NCBI GenBank assembly: GCA_016708345.1
Contig: JADJFX010000036.1
Location: 62,001-126,000 of the forward strand
Direction of reading: 5' to 3'
DNA from: Candidatus Rhodoferax bjergmarkensis
Lineage (GTDB): Bacteria; Pseudomonadota; Gammaproteobacteria; Burkholderiales; Burkholderiaceae_C
DNA: 64,000 nucleotides
Within the stretch, counting starts at the first letter, position 1. Each line of letters opens with the position of its first letter. Below the pieces are notes generated by a model. It was not told the DNA's origin. It did not search any database and saw only the letters and a program-made list of their open reading frames with translations. A program made the position numbers and the translations under genes. Below are positions 45,318 to 54,900 of this stretch, one piece after another.

Positions 45318-45624
45318 GCGTCACATGGGTTAACGTAAAATTGAGTGGTAAGCCTCGGAACTCCCTCTCCCGCTCTTTGCGGCGGTGACTGGAGCCGAGG
45401 TTTCTTCTTTTGGGGCCGTCGTAATACCGGCACAGCCGCTTGAACACCACCAGCATGTCCGGGTCGCAGCAAAGTCCGAGCATGTGGTCAAGCTGGTGCT
45501 CAATGCGCTGGGTGTCCTGCTCGCCGCTTTGGATAATGGCATCGACCTCCAAGTTGGCGAGTGGCACGGCCTGGCGGAACAGGGCCACCATTTGCCCGGC
45601 GAGTTGGTCGAGGTTGTCGGTCAT
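45298..45624 (-). CDS. Small protein in the restriction operon, unknown function
   Basis: 108 residues that I do not recognise. It starts in an ATGA overlap with the DUF1016 gene and overlaps the HEPN gene start by 20 bases. The first 65 residues are helical and acidic (LEVDAIIQSGEQDTQRIEHQ); the tail has a basic stretch (GPKRRNLGSSHRRKERERE). The tight overlaps on both sides argue that it is translated. A small partner or antitoxin for the HEPN protein is possible. Confidence 0.7.
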   Translation of the reverse strand: MTDNLDQLAGQMVALFRQAVPLANLEVDAIIQSGEQDTQRIEHQLDHMLGLCCDPDMLVVFKRLCRYYDGPKRRNLGSSHRRKEREREFRGLPLNFTLTHVTHATHTL

Positions 45625-46721
45625 GGCTTATCACCTCCATCCAGCCCCAACTCCCGCTCAATCGCCTCAATGCTGGGCAGCTTGTCGCGCAGGGCTTCGG
45701 GCAGGGTGTGGCTCAGGGTGTAGGTGGACAGGCCCATGGGCTTTTGAATGTCGCTGAGCGCGTATTCGGCCACCAGCCGGTCTTTGCTTTTGCACAGCAG
45801 CAGGCCGATGGTGGGCTGGTCACCGTCGCCGCGCAATTGTTCATCCACGGCCTTGGTGTAGAAATTGAGCTTGCCCGCAAACTCGGGTTCAAAGTCCACG
45901 GTTTTCAGCTCCACCACCACATGGCAATGCAGGCGGGTGTGATAGAAAAGCAGGTCCAAAAAAAACTCGCGCTCGCCCACTTGAAGCGGCACCTGGCGGC
46001 CAATGTAGGCAAAGCCTGCGCCCAGCTCCAGCAGAAACTGGGTGATGTGGGCGATCAGGTCGTTTTCCAGTTCGCGCTCGGTGTGCTCTTTGCTGAGCGA
46101 TAAAAAGTCAAACTTGTACGGGTCTTTGAGCATTTGGGTGGCCAGGTCCGACTGAGCGGCGGGCAGCGTCTGCTCAAAGTTGGTGATGGCTTTGCCCTCG
46201 CGCTGCCACAGGCCGCTCTCGATCTGGTGCACCAGCACGCTGCGGCTCCAGCCATAGGTTTGCGTGGCTTGGGCGTAATACAGCGCCTCACCGTGCTGCT
46301 TGCACTTGGCCAGAATAGCCAGGTTGTGGCCCCAGGGGATGGACAGAATTTGCGAAACAGGCTGTTGCGCCAATTGGGCAACAGGCTGTTGCCCAATTGG
46401 CGCGTCTAGCCAAAACTCGTGCCACTGCCGGATGTATTTGAGGTTGCGGACCGAGAAACCCTTCACGTCCGGGAACTCGCGCATCAAATCGGCGCTGAGC
46501 TGGGTCAAAAAGCCGCTGCCCCATGCAAATTGCGCTTGTTTGGCCACCATGTCCGCCCCCAACTCCCAATAGAACTGGAGCATGGCGGTGTTGACTGCGA
46601 CGGCAGCCTTGAGCTGAACTTGGCGAAAGCGCGTTTTCAGCTCGCCCAGCCATTGGCGGTAGTCGGCGGTGTTGGGGGTGATTTCTCCAATCAGCGGTTG
46701 GAGTTTTGGTTCGTTGGTCAT
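45621..46721 (-). CDS. DUF1016 family PD-(D/E)XK nuclease (YhcG type)
   Basis: 366 residues. The N-terminal DUF1016 domain (VAVNTAMLQFYWELGADMVA; GFSVRNLKYIRQWHEFW) binds partners or DNA; the C-terminal nuclease has FFLDLLFYH (Asp256) and VVVELK (Glu271, Lys273). A perfect DNA palindrome lies in codons 107-119 (IGQQPVAQLAQQ). The gene overlaps small genes on both sides by four bases. DUF1016 genes are often found inside type I restriction operons; their exact task is unsettled. Confidence 0.92.
   Translation of the reverse strand: MTNEPKLQPLIGEITPNTADYRQWLGELKTRFRQVQLKAAVAVNTAMLQFYWELGADMVAKQAQFAWGSGFLTQLSADLMREFPDVKGFSVRNLKYIRQWHEFWLDAPIGQQPVAQLAQQPVSQILSIPWGHNLAILAKCKQHGEALYYAQATQTYGWSRSVLVHQIESGLWQREGKAITNFEQTLPAAQSDLATQMLKDPYKFDFLSLSKEHTERELENDLIAHITQFLLELGAGFAYIGRQVPLQVGEREFFLDLLFYHTRLHCHVVVELKTVDFEPEFAGKLNFYTKAVDEQLRGDGDQPTIGLLLCKSKDRLVAEYALSDIQKPMGLSTYTLSHTLPEALRDKLPSIEAIERELGLDGGDKP
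46367..46403. repeat. Perfect 18-bp-arm palindrome inside the DUF1016 gene
   Basis: GCGCCAATTGGGCAACAG, one base, then CTGTTGCCCAATTGGCGC. AACAGGCTGTTGC also recurs directly upstream. The DUF1016 pseudogene carries a related palindrome at the corresponding place (TTGGGCAGCAG-G-CTGCTGCCCAA near 39089-39112). Confidence 0.85.
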
Positions 46722-46951
46722 GCCTCGGCCCTTCCATCATCCGCAGATTGAAGTCGCACAAATGTGACGTACTCGTTTTGCACATCCAGCGCAAGTGTTT
46801 TACCCGCTTGAAGTGCTGCCAGATGTTCAGAGGTGAGAGTGAAGCACTCCCCGCCCCAGCGTTGGCCAAAAGGTTGCTCGGTTTCGTCCACGTTGAACGG
46901 CGCGTCCACAATCACGACGCCGCTTTCGACATCCTGCTTTTCAGAACTCAT
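46718..46951 (-). CDS. Small protein after hsdM, unknown function
   Basis: 77 residues, acidic, with a beta-rich look (VVIVDAPFNVDETEQPFGQR; ALDVQNEYVTFVRLQSAD). It starts inside the hsdM end (11-base overlap) and its stop overlaps the DUF1016 ATG by four bases. No family recognised. Tight coupling on both sides supports translation. Confidence 0.7.
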   Translation of the reverse strand: MSSEKQDVESGVVIVDAPFNVDETEQPFGQRWGGECFTLTSEHLAALQAGKTLALDVQNEYVTFVRLQSADDGRAEA

Positions 46952-48605
46952 ACCCCAACCCTCCCAGCTTGGCGCGTATCAACTGGTCCAGCTCCGCGCC
47001 CTTGGCCATTTGCTCGCCCAATTTTTCGGTGAGCTGCTGCATCTTGGTGGTGAAGTCCTCAAAGTTGTCTTCGACTTCTTCCGCACCCACATAGCGGCCC
47101 GGTGTCAGCACATGGCCGTGCTGGGCGATTTCGGTCAGCGGAACTGAGCGACAAAAGCCGGGAATGTCTGCATAGAAAGTGCGCGAGCAGCTATCATTTT
47201 CAGAGTGGCTGGGGTCTGGAACCCCACGCCACGCGGCCACGGTGGCGGCGATGCGCTCAATCACCACATCGGTCAGCTCGCTCTGTACCCGACTGATCAT
47301 GGTGGCTTGTTTGCGGGCGTCGATGAACAGCACTTGGCCCTTGCGGTGGGTTTTCTGCTTGACCAAAAACCACAGGCAGGCCGGTATCTGGGTGTTGAAG
47401 AACAACTGGCCGGGCAGCGCCACCATGACCTCCACCACGTCGGCCTCGACCATGGCGGCGCGGATTTGGCCCTCGCTGTTCTGGCTGGAACTCATGGAGC
47501 CATTGGCCAGCACAATGCCGGCGCGGCCTCCTGCCTTGAGGTGGTGCAGCATGTGCTGCAGCCAGGCGTAGTTGGCGTTGCCTTGTGGTGGGTCGCCATA
47601 GACCCAGCGGGCGTCACCCGTCAGGCTGGCGTGCCACCAGTCGCTGATGTTGAAGGGCGGGTTGGCCAGGATGAAGTCGGCGCGCAAATCGGGGTGCTGG
47701 TTGCGGGTGAAGGTGTCGCCGGGCTCGCGGCCCAGGTTGAAGTCGATGCCGCGAATGGCCAGGTTCATGGCGGCCAGCCGCCAGGTGGTGGGGTTGGCCT
47801 CTTGGCCGTAGATGGATACGTCGCCAATCTTGCCGCCGTGGGCTTCGATGAACTTCTCACTCTGCACAAACATGCCGCCCGATCCGCAGCAGGGGTCGTA
47901 CACCTTGCCTTCGTGGGGCTCTAGCACCGCCACCAGCGTCTTGACGATGCTGGCCGGGGTGTAAAACTGCCCGCCGCGCTTGCCTTCGGCGCTGGCGAAC
48001 ATGCCCAGGAAGTATTCATACACTTGGCCCAGCACGTCACGGGCTGAGGAAGCGCCGGGCCGCCCCAAGCTTCCTCGACCTCCTTGGGGGGCGGCAACGG
48101 CATCGCCGTTGCCTGGGGGCACACGGTTCGTTGGGTTGTCGCCAAAGCCTATTGTTGACACCAAATCCACCAACTCCCCCAGCTTGCCGTCGGGCAGTTG
48201 GGCGCGTGCGTAGCGTTTGTCCAAGATACCTTTGAGTTTGGCGTTCTCAGACTCGATGAGCGTCAGCGCATCGTCGATGCGCTTGCCAATATCGGGCTGC
48301 TTGGCGCTAGCACGCAGGCTTTCCCATCGGGCGCTCTCAGGCACCCAAAAGGCGTTGACCTCGGTGTAGTAGTCGCGGTCTTCCAGCTCTAGCTGCAGGT
48401 CGGCAGGCGTGGCGTTGGCAAAGAAGTAGTCGTCTGCCGGGTTGGTCAGGCGCGTGGTCAGCTCAGCGCGGCGGGCGGCAAAGGTGTCAGAGATGTATTT
48501 GACGAAGATGAGGCCGAGCACCAGATGCTTGTATTCGGCGGCGTCCATGTTGGCGCGCAGCTTGTCTGCGGTGGCCCAGAGGGTTTTTTTGATGTCTTCC
48601 AGCAT
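46941..48605 (-). CDS. hsdM: Type I restriction-modification methyltransferase subunit
   Basis: 554 residues from the ATG at 48605, with AAGGG nine bases upstream; an ATG at 48614 is also in frame. The adenine methylase shows motif I DPCCGSGGMF and motif IV ILANPPFNISDWW. The N-terminal helical domain is complete (MDAAEYKHLVLGLIFVKYIS). An insert near residue 475 (VPDPSHSENDSCSRTFYADI) corresponds to a copy of the dispersed repeat at 47175-47210. It heads the island operon; with hsdS decayed it lacks an obvious specificity partner. Confidence 0.95.
   Translation of the reverse strand: MLEDIKKTLWATADKLRANMDAAEYKHLVLGLIFVKYISDTFAARRAELTTRLTNPADDYFFANATPADLQLELEDRDYYTEVNAFWVPESARWESLRASAKQPDIGKRIDDALTLIESENAKLKGILDKRYARAQLPDGKLGELVDLVSTIGFGDNPTNRVPPGNGDAVAAPQGGRGSLGRPGASSARDVLGQVYEYFLGMFASAEGKRGGQFYTPASIVKTLVAVLEPHEGKVYDPCCGSGGMFVQSEKFIEAHGGKIGDVSIYGQEANPTTWRLAAMNLAIRGIDFNLGREPGDTFTRNQHPDLRADFILANPPFNISDWWHASLTGDARWVYGDPPQGNANYAWLQHMLHHLKAGGRAGIVLANGSMSSSQNSEGQIRAAMVEADVVEVMVALPGQLFFNTQIPACLWFLVKQKTHRKGQVLFIDARKQATMISRVQSELTDVVIERIAATVAAWRGVPDPSHSENDSCSRTFYADIPGFCRSVPLTEIAQHGHVLTPGRYVGAEEVEDNFEDFTTKMQQLTEKLGEQMAKGAELDQLIRAKLGGLGYEF
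47175..47210 (-). repeat. Dispersed repeat copy translated within hsdM
   Basis: AAAGTGCGCGAGCAGCTATC, then ATTTTCAGAGTGGCTGG, matching TGCGCAAGCAGCTATC...CATAGTG of the intergenic copies. The frame is kept and encodes SHSENDSCSRTF. Confidence 0.65.
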
Positions 48606-48709
48606 GGTGTGCATCCCTTGGGGTCAATGAATCTTGCCCCGTTTTTATAGAAATATGGCTGGTAATTTTTGGCGCTTTGCCCGTGCGCGCTTGAGGCAAG
48701 ATGGCGGGA

Positions 48710-48731
48710 TTGGGGTCAGCCGTGACCCCAA
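48710..48731. terminator. Hairpin between cheV and hsdM
   Basis: TTGGGGTCA-GCCG-TGACCCCAA gives a 9-bp perfect stem 22 bases after the cheV stop. There is no T run on the minus side, so termination is only likely. It separates cheV from the restriction island. The 100 bases between it and hsdM contain TATAAAA about 30 bases before the start, a weak promoter candidate. Confidence 0.45.
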
Positions 48732-48752
48732 GGCCCCATGACCGGTAGCGTT

Positions 48753-49706
48753 TCAGCGTTTCAGCACATCCCGAATGGTGGCTGCCAGCTCATCGGCTAC
48801 AAATTTGGCAATGTAGGCATCGGCACCGACGCTTTTCACATGGCTTTCGTTGGTGCTGCCCGTCAAAGACGAGTGAATGATTACCGGAATGGCCTTGAAA
48901 CGAAGATCCTGCTTGATGTTGCGTGTGAGGGTGAAGCCGTCCATCTCGGGCATTTCAAGGTCGGTGAGCACCACGGCAACTTTGTCCCGCACTGTTTTCC
49001 CCTCGGCCACGGCTTGGGTCGAGAAGGCCTGTAGCAGGTCCCATGCTTCCTTTCCGGTTTTGGTCATGATGTAGGGCACGCCCATGGCTTTGAGGCCCTC
49101 CTCGATCATCATCCGCGCCACAGCTGAATCGTCCGCTGCCAAAATAATGGTGCCAGGCGGCAGATGAAACTGTGGAATCACATCGTCCTCCTGGATACCC
49201 TTGTGCTGTTGGGGAAACACGTCACGCAGAATTTGCTCCACATCGAGCACTTGTGCCAAACGCGTGTTTTCCGCACTGCCATCCAAGCGTGCAATGCTGG
49301 TGACCAAACCACCGCCATGCCCCTCGGCCGAGAGCACATGCTTCCACTCCAATCGAACGATCTCGTTCACTTCTTCCACGGCAAACGCCTGGGTGGTGCG
49401 GGCAAACTCCGTGACGAGCAAGATGCCCAGCCCCTTGGTGGGGTTGCAGCCGGTGATGGAGGCCAGATTGACCACCGGAATCATTTCGCCGCGCACATTG
49501 GCAATGCCCATCACGGACGGCGGCGCATTGACCATGGCTGTAATCTGGGGCATCACCATGATCTCGCGCACCTTGAAGACGTTGATGCCAAACAGCTCAC
49601 GCCGGTCGGTGCCCGGTGCCTCCCCCAGGCGAAACACGAGCAACTCGAACATGCTGTTGCTGGTTAAGCTTGTGCGCTCATCGATTTCCCGCATTGATGT
49701 TTTCAT
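48753..49706 (-). CDS. cheV: Chemotaxis coupling protein CheV
   Basis: 317 residues: a CheW-like domain (FELLVFRLGEAP; NVFKVREIMVMPQIT; GIANVRGEMIPVVNLASI) followed by a receiver domain near 190-315 with the phospho-acceptor in VVLTDLEMPEMDGF and the lysine in DAYIAKF. CheV links receptors to CheA and may act as a phosphate sink. It stands alone, far from the main chemosensory cluster, downstream of mltA. Confidence 0.95.
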   Translation of the reverse strand: MKTSMREIDERTSLTSNSMFELLVFRLGEAPGTDRRELFGINVFKVREIMVMPQITAMVNAPPSVMGIANVRGEMIPVVNLASITGCNPTKGLGILLVTEFARTTQAFAVEEVNEIVRLEWKHVLSAEGHGGGLVTSIARLDGSAENTRLAQVLDVEQILRDVFPQQHKGIQEDDVIPQFHLPPGTIILAADDSAVARMMIEEGLKAMGVPYIMTKTGKEAWDLLQAFSTQAVAEGKTVRDKVAVVLTDLEMPEMDGFTLTRNIKQDLRFKAIPVIIHSSLTGSTNESHVKSVGADAYIAKFVADELAATIRDVLKR

Positions 49707-49767
49707 GGATTCATTCGTTGATTGGTTAAGGCCTTATGACCCCGGAGCCGATGGTAATTCACTCGCC

Positions 49768-50910
49768 TTATTTTGGCCACAACACCCACAAGCGCAGTGG
49801 CTGCTTGAGGCGCCCCGCCAGCTCACCGGCTTGCGCGCCTGAGCCGGCAAAATAGTCGGCCCGTACAGCGCCAACGATAGCACTGCCGGTGTCTTGCGCA
49901 AGCACCAGTTTTTGCAGCGTGATCTGGGGGCCACTGGAGGCCAGCCACACCGGGGTTCCGTAGGGAATGCTGCCGGGGTCCACCGCGATGGAGCGCCCCG
50001 GCGTCAGCGGTACACCCTGCGCACCTTTGGGGCCCCAGGCCGCATCCTGCTGCGACAAAGCCTCCTCCCGGAAGAACACCGTGCGCGGATTGCTCCACAG
50101 CAGTTCATTGACACGCGCCGGATTTTGCGCGATCCAGGCCCGGATAGCGGGCCATGAAGCATCCCGCACTGCACCTTGCTCCAGCAACCAGCGACCCACG
50201 CTTTTGTAAGGCTGCTCGTTGGAGCCCGCGTAGGCCAGCCGCACCAGCCGCTGGGAACCATCAGGCTCGGTGACGCGGACCCGGCCAGAGCCCTGAATCT
50301 GCAGCACCAGTGCGTCAACCGGGTCCGCAAGGTAGGCAATTTCCCGGCCTTTGAGCGCCGCTTGGGCGGCCTCCAGCGTGTCGATTTCCTGGCGGGTGTA
50401 CCAAGGCTTGCGCTGGGCCAGCGTTAAAGGAATTTGGTACAGCGGCACCGGGTATTGGGCGCTGGGTGTGCGCGACGCCTCCAGCACGGGCTCGAAATAG
50501 CCGGTCAGCAGGTTGCCCGGATCACCCGACAGCGACTCCACCCGGTAAGGCTGCAAACGGGCCATCAGCCACGTGAGTTGTTCCTGTGGTGCGCCAATGC
50601 TCAAACGCCGCACTTCGCCGCACAGTGGCGCAAACACCGGGCCGGGTTTTTCGCAACTTTTCAGCCAGGCATTCCAGGCCTCATGCAAGGCATCATCCGC
50701 CAAACCGGGCAATTCGGCCCACCGCACAGCCGTCCAGCGGCTTCTGGCTTGCACAATGGGGCCCGGCAAGTCTCCGGTGTCTTCACCCCCCACGACGGTG
50801 ACGGCCCCGACGGGGCGACTGCTCACAGGGGCTTGCAGGGGCGCGCTGCCACAGGCGGCCAGCATCCCTACAATCAAAACATAGCTTAGGGTACAAAGGA
50901 TTCGGGTCAT
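49768..50910 (-). CDS. mltA: Membrane-bound lytic murein transglycosylase A
   Basis: 380 residues from the ATG at 50910. A lipoprotein signal precedes the lipobox (VGMLAAC), so the mature protein is anchored to the outer membrane. The MltA domain shows LLTGYFEPVLEASR and IQGSGRVRVTEPDG; the C-terminal 3D domain has GSIPYGTPVWL, VLAQDTGSAIVGAVRADYF with the catalytic aspartates. It cleaves peptidoglycan to anhydromuropeptides. No clear ribosome site is visible; the start codon overlaps that of a small ORF on the other strand. Confidence 0.95.
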   Translation of the reverse strand: MTRILCTLSYVLIVGMLAACGSAPLQAPVSSRPVGAVTVVGGEDTGDLPGPIVQARSRWTAVRWAELPGLADDALHEAWNAWLKSCEKPGPVFAPLCGEVRRLSIGAPQEQLTWLMARLQPYRVESLSGDPGNLLTGYFEPVLEASRTPSAQYPVPLYQIPLTLAQRKPWYTRQEIDTLEAAQAALKGREIAYLADPVDALVLQIQGSGRVRVTEPDGSQRLVRLAYAGSNEQPYKSVGRWLLEQGAVRDASWPAIRAWIAQNPARVNELLWSNPRTVFFREEALSQQDAAWGPKGAQGVPLTPGRSIAVDPGSIPYGTPVWLASSGPQITLQKLVLAQDTGSAIVGAVRADYFAGSGAQAGELAGRLKQPLRLWVLWPK

Positions 50911-51070
50911 GAGTTTGTTATTGCTGGAAGCAGGGGGCGCACTGGTGCTGCTGTTGCTGATTGTCTGGTGGACCATGTTTTCAGGGCGGCGGCACGGTGA
51001 ATTGCCACACGATATAACGAACAAACCCGATGCGCAGAGTGATGCAGGCAAGGCCATCGAAAAGGAATAG
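50909..51070 (+). CDS. Small single-pass membrane protein candidate
   Basis: 53 codons on the + strand: MSLLLLEAGGALVLLLLIVWW is a strong membrane helix, followed by a basic turn (SGRRHG) and a polar tail ending in EKE. AAGGA lies eight bases before the ATG. The ATG shares bases with the mltA start on the opposite strand (CATG), so the two genes diverge from the same point. No family recognised. Confidence 0.55.
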   Translation: MSLLLLEAGGALVLLLLIVWWTMFSGRRHGELPHDITNKPDAQSDAGKAIEKE

Positions 51071-51143
51071 AGCCCCCCCGCATTGCATTTCCAAATCATT
51101 TGTGACGCAACGCAACAATGTCGCGGATGATTTGGAAATGGAA

Positions 51144-51986
51144 TCACAGCACGCGGTGCTTGAGCGCAGGCAGCTGCACCCGGCAAGCTGCAAGCCGGGC
51201 GGCGTCCAGTTCAGCACTGACCACACCTTCGGACTCGCTGCGCTGGCCGATGACAGCCCCCCAGGGGTCAATCAGCATCGAGTGACCCCAAGTATGGCGT
51301 CCATTGTCATGCTGCCCCCCCTGGGCGGCGGCAGCCACAAAGGCCAGGTTTTCAATGGCCCGCGCCCGCAGCAAGACCTCCCAATGGGCCTGGCCGGTGG
51401 TGTGGGTGAAGGCACTGGGCACCAGCAGCAAATCGGCCCCGGCGCTGGCATAAGCCCGGTACAGCTCGGCAAAACGCAGGTCGTAACACACGCTCAGACC
51501 AATGCGCCAGCGGTGGCCGTCGCGCGAGGGCAACTCGAACACCTGGGGTGCAGCGCCGGGCCTGAGCACACAGGACTCGTCATAACGTTCCTGCCCATTG
51601 TCAAAGCGAAAGAGATGAATTTTGTCGTAGCGCGCCACGCACTGCCCCGTGGGCGAATACACCAGGGTGCTGTTGTAAACGCGGTTTGTTTCACCCGGTG
51701 CAGCGGTGCCGTCATCTTGCGCGGTGGACAAGGGCAGCGTGCCGCCTACCAGCCACAACCCCAAGGCCTGCGCCGTGTTGGACAAAAAGTGCTGGATCGG
51801 CCCAGCTCCAAAAGGCTCCGCAATACCCAGCTTGTCTGCATCGTGCTGGCCCATCAGGCAAAAATACTCCGGCAACACCGCCAACTCGGCACCCTCCCGC
51901 GCGGCAGCAAGCAACAGGGCGTGGGCACGATCCAGGTTGGCTTGAAGATTGGTGCCAGAGACCATTTGAATGACGGAAATTTTCAA
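51144..51986 (-). CDS. Carbon-nitrogen hydrolase (nitrilase family)
   Basis: 280 residues. The catalytic triad is visible: Glu in VLPEYF, Lys in RYDKIHLF and Cys in SVCYDLRF. Closest to the Nit1/omega-amidase-like branch, whose members hydrolyse deaminated glutathione or similar amides; the substrate is inferred. The TTG start has GAGG seven bases upstream and overlaps the yhdP stop by three bases, so translation is coupled. Confidence 0.93.
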   Translation of the reverse strand: MKISVIQMVSGTNLQANLDRAHALLLAAAREGAELAVLPEYFCLMGQHDADKLGIAEPFGAGPIQHFLSNTAQALGLWLVGGTLPLSTAQDDGTAAPGETNRVYNSTLVYSPTGQCVARYDKIHLFRFDNGQERYDESCVLRPGAAPQVFELPSRDGHRWRIGLSVCYDLRFAELYRAYASAGADLLLVPSAFTHTTGQAHWEVLLRARAIENLAFVAAAAQGGQHDNGRHTWGHSMLIDPWGAVIGQRSESEGVVSAELDAARLAACRVQLPALKHRVL

Positions 51987-54900
51987 TTTGCCACCTCAGC
52001 GGGGTTGAGCAGTTTACGTTCTACCTTGGTGATTTTGGGGTCTACCCAGCTGCCATCAATGTAAAACTCCTGCGTTGCGGCTTCGGCCAAGGGTTTGCGC
52101 AAGAAATACTGCGCCAAAAAGCTGCCCAGACCGACAGCCGGGTTGATCACGGTGGCGATCAGCGAGGCTGTGCCGGCGTTGAGTTCGGGAACCACCACCA
52201 CCTTGACCTCCTGCGTTTCTTTCGCAATGTCGGCCCGCCCCTCCATCAGGACAGCCGCATTGACACCTTTCATCTGCAGGTTGTTGGTTTTGGCGATTCC
52301 CTGCTCAATCGCGATGTCGCCGCGCAGAAAATCGAACGCAAAGCCTTCGCTAAAGACATCCCGAAAGTCCAGCGACAGCCGTCGCGGAAGTGCCTGCAGG
52401 CTCAGCACACCGAAAAGCTTGGCAATGCCCGGCTCGGCTTTGAGGAACTGGCCCGCTTCCACATTGACGGTGAAGGCACCGGCCAGGCTGGGGTAGTCCA
52501 GCGTGATGGGCGAACCCTGCCAGGCAACCTGCCCCTCCATCTTGCCGCGCCCGCGCCGGACCACATCCTTCATGCCAAAACGTGCCAGCAACCCACCGCC
52601 ATCGTTGATGTCGAGCTTGAACTTCAGGACCGTGCGCCGTGGCCCGGCCACACCCCGCACAGGAGCCCCAGGCAACAAGAGCGAGGTCTGGGCATTGGTA
52701 CTGGCCCAGTTGCCACTGGCCGTGAGCACCGCTTCGGGCGTGGTCATGTTGAACTTGTTGAGCCGCCACTCACGCACCCCACCCTCACGCGCAGGCACCC
52801 CTCCACCCCGGTTGATCGCCTCTACCTCCACCCGGCCAAGACGCTTGCCGCGCAGTTCAAAGTCATCCACCACAATGTCCAGCGCCGGAATACCGGCTGG
52901 CTGCTCATTGAGGATGGTTTCCACCTCGGCAGCTGCCGCTGGTGCAATGCTCAACCGGGCCAGACGGGCATAGACACGGCCCTCACCTGCGCCCGACGGT
53001 TGCCGGTACTCGACATATCCATTGAGCTCGCTGGCGTCCAGGTTGGCACGCCACATCAACCCCTCACGCCCACCGCCCACCACCACGTTGTGCAGCGTGC
53101 GTCCGCCCAAAGTCAGCTCTTTGGCACGCACTGCCATGCTGTTGGGCAAATAGGTCAATGCCGGGCTGGCCGCAGCGGCAGCAGACCCTGCTGGCGCTGG
53201 TGCGGCACCGGCCAAGGAGGTTCCTGCTGCTTGCGACAAGGCTGCGCTCCAGGCGTCCAGATTCACCCCGCTCATGTTGATATTGGCAACCACCCCTTCA
53301 TCGGGCAAAGGTACGGCCTCGTCGCCAGCCAGCCCCACAGCAATGCTGCCGCGCACCACGCGCGGCAGCGCACCCGACAGATCACGCTGATAGACGATGG
53401 ACGCCATGCGGCCAAGCTCCAGTGTGAACTGGTCGCGCAGGCGCACCTGGCCATCTTGCCCCGGCAGCCACGAATCACGCAGCAATGCAGTTTCCAGCCG
53501 CAGCGGCAATGGGGCCTCAGCGCTCTTGTTAAAAGGCCCAGGCAGCCCCAGGCTGAGCCCCTGCAAGTTACTAAACACCTGCAGCTCTGGCTCGCCCCGG
53601 CGAAAACCCAACACAGCCGTATAAGCTGCGCTGCCACTGGCGTTTTGGGCCAGCCGTGCCACAAAACCCAGCTCTGTGGCTTGGCGCAGGCCGTCAGCAG
53701 AGGCCGTGCCACTGGCGCGAATCACCATGGCGGCCGGGGCACGGGCCGCCACCGGGCCTTTGGCGACAACCGGTTCGGCCAGCCAGCCACCATCCAGACG
53801 TACATCACCCCCGAGCATGCGCGCCTGAACACCGGCCAATGAAAAGCCGCTGTCCGTGAAGTTGATCGGCCCGCGCGCGCGCAGCAGCTTGGGCGTTGAG
53901 GGTGAAATTTGAACGTCATTGCCAGCCAGCATGACGCTGCCCTGAACCGTTGAGGCATCCATGTTATCGAGCGGCAAATTGAGCTTGAATTTGTAGTCTG
54001 CTACGCCAGTGGCCACGGTTTGGGCCAGCGCGTGCTCCGTCATGGCGGCCAGCGGCGAACCGTTGACTATGCCCAGCACTTCCGGGAGCGGGCCACGCAC
54101 ATCCGCCGTCACCGACACGATCGACTGGTCCATGTCGGGAATATTGGCATCCACCCGGGTGACCTGCAGACCCGAGGTCGAGCCAAATTTGGCACGCGCA
54201 CTGCGCACCTGCAACTGCGTGCGCTCAATCACCAGCTCGCCATTGAGCTGCGTCAGTGCAGGCCAAGGCAGCTCTCCCGGCGACTGAATACGGCTGGGGA
54301 CGTACAGAAAAGTAGCATTGTGAATATCGGCCGAAATCCGGAACTCACCTTTTTTCGGGTCTTTAAAAGGCATGTCATACAAATCACCCCTGACCCTGAA
54401 CTTGACCCCGCTGGCCTTTCCCACCGGAAAAGCATCCCGCACGTAATCTCGCACCGATTGGCTGAGTACGGTTGGCAGGTAGCGGTAAACGCGCGTCCCA
54501 TCGGCACGGCTGAGTACGGCCTGCAAATCCAGCACCCCCGGAAAGCGCGAGCGCCCTTCGGATTGCGCCGGATCACTGGTTTCCCATTTGATCTGCGCCT
54601 CGCCCTGGGCGTCGGCATTGCTGAACTTAAGGTTGGGCAGCTGCAGCGCAATGTGTTCGCCCTTGACTTGCCATTTGACCTCTCCTGACAAGCGGTTAAC
54701 CGCAACCAGGGGGTCATCAAAAACACCCGGCAGGTCCACGGCACCATCGACCACCTGCACGCTGGCTTTGCCACCCGATTGATTCAACTCAAACTCGGCA
54801 TTCACGCCACGAATACCGGGCGAATCAGAGCCCGCATCAAGCCCCGCGCCGGGCAGGCTTTCGGGCACGGCCAGGGGCAACTTGGGTGCGGCCCCAGCAA

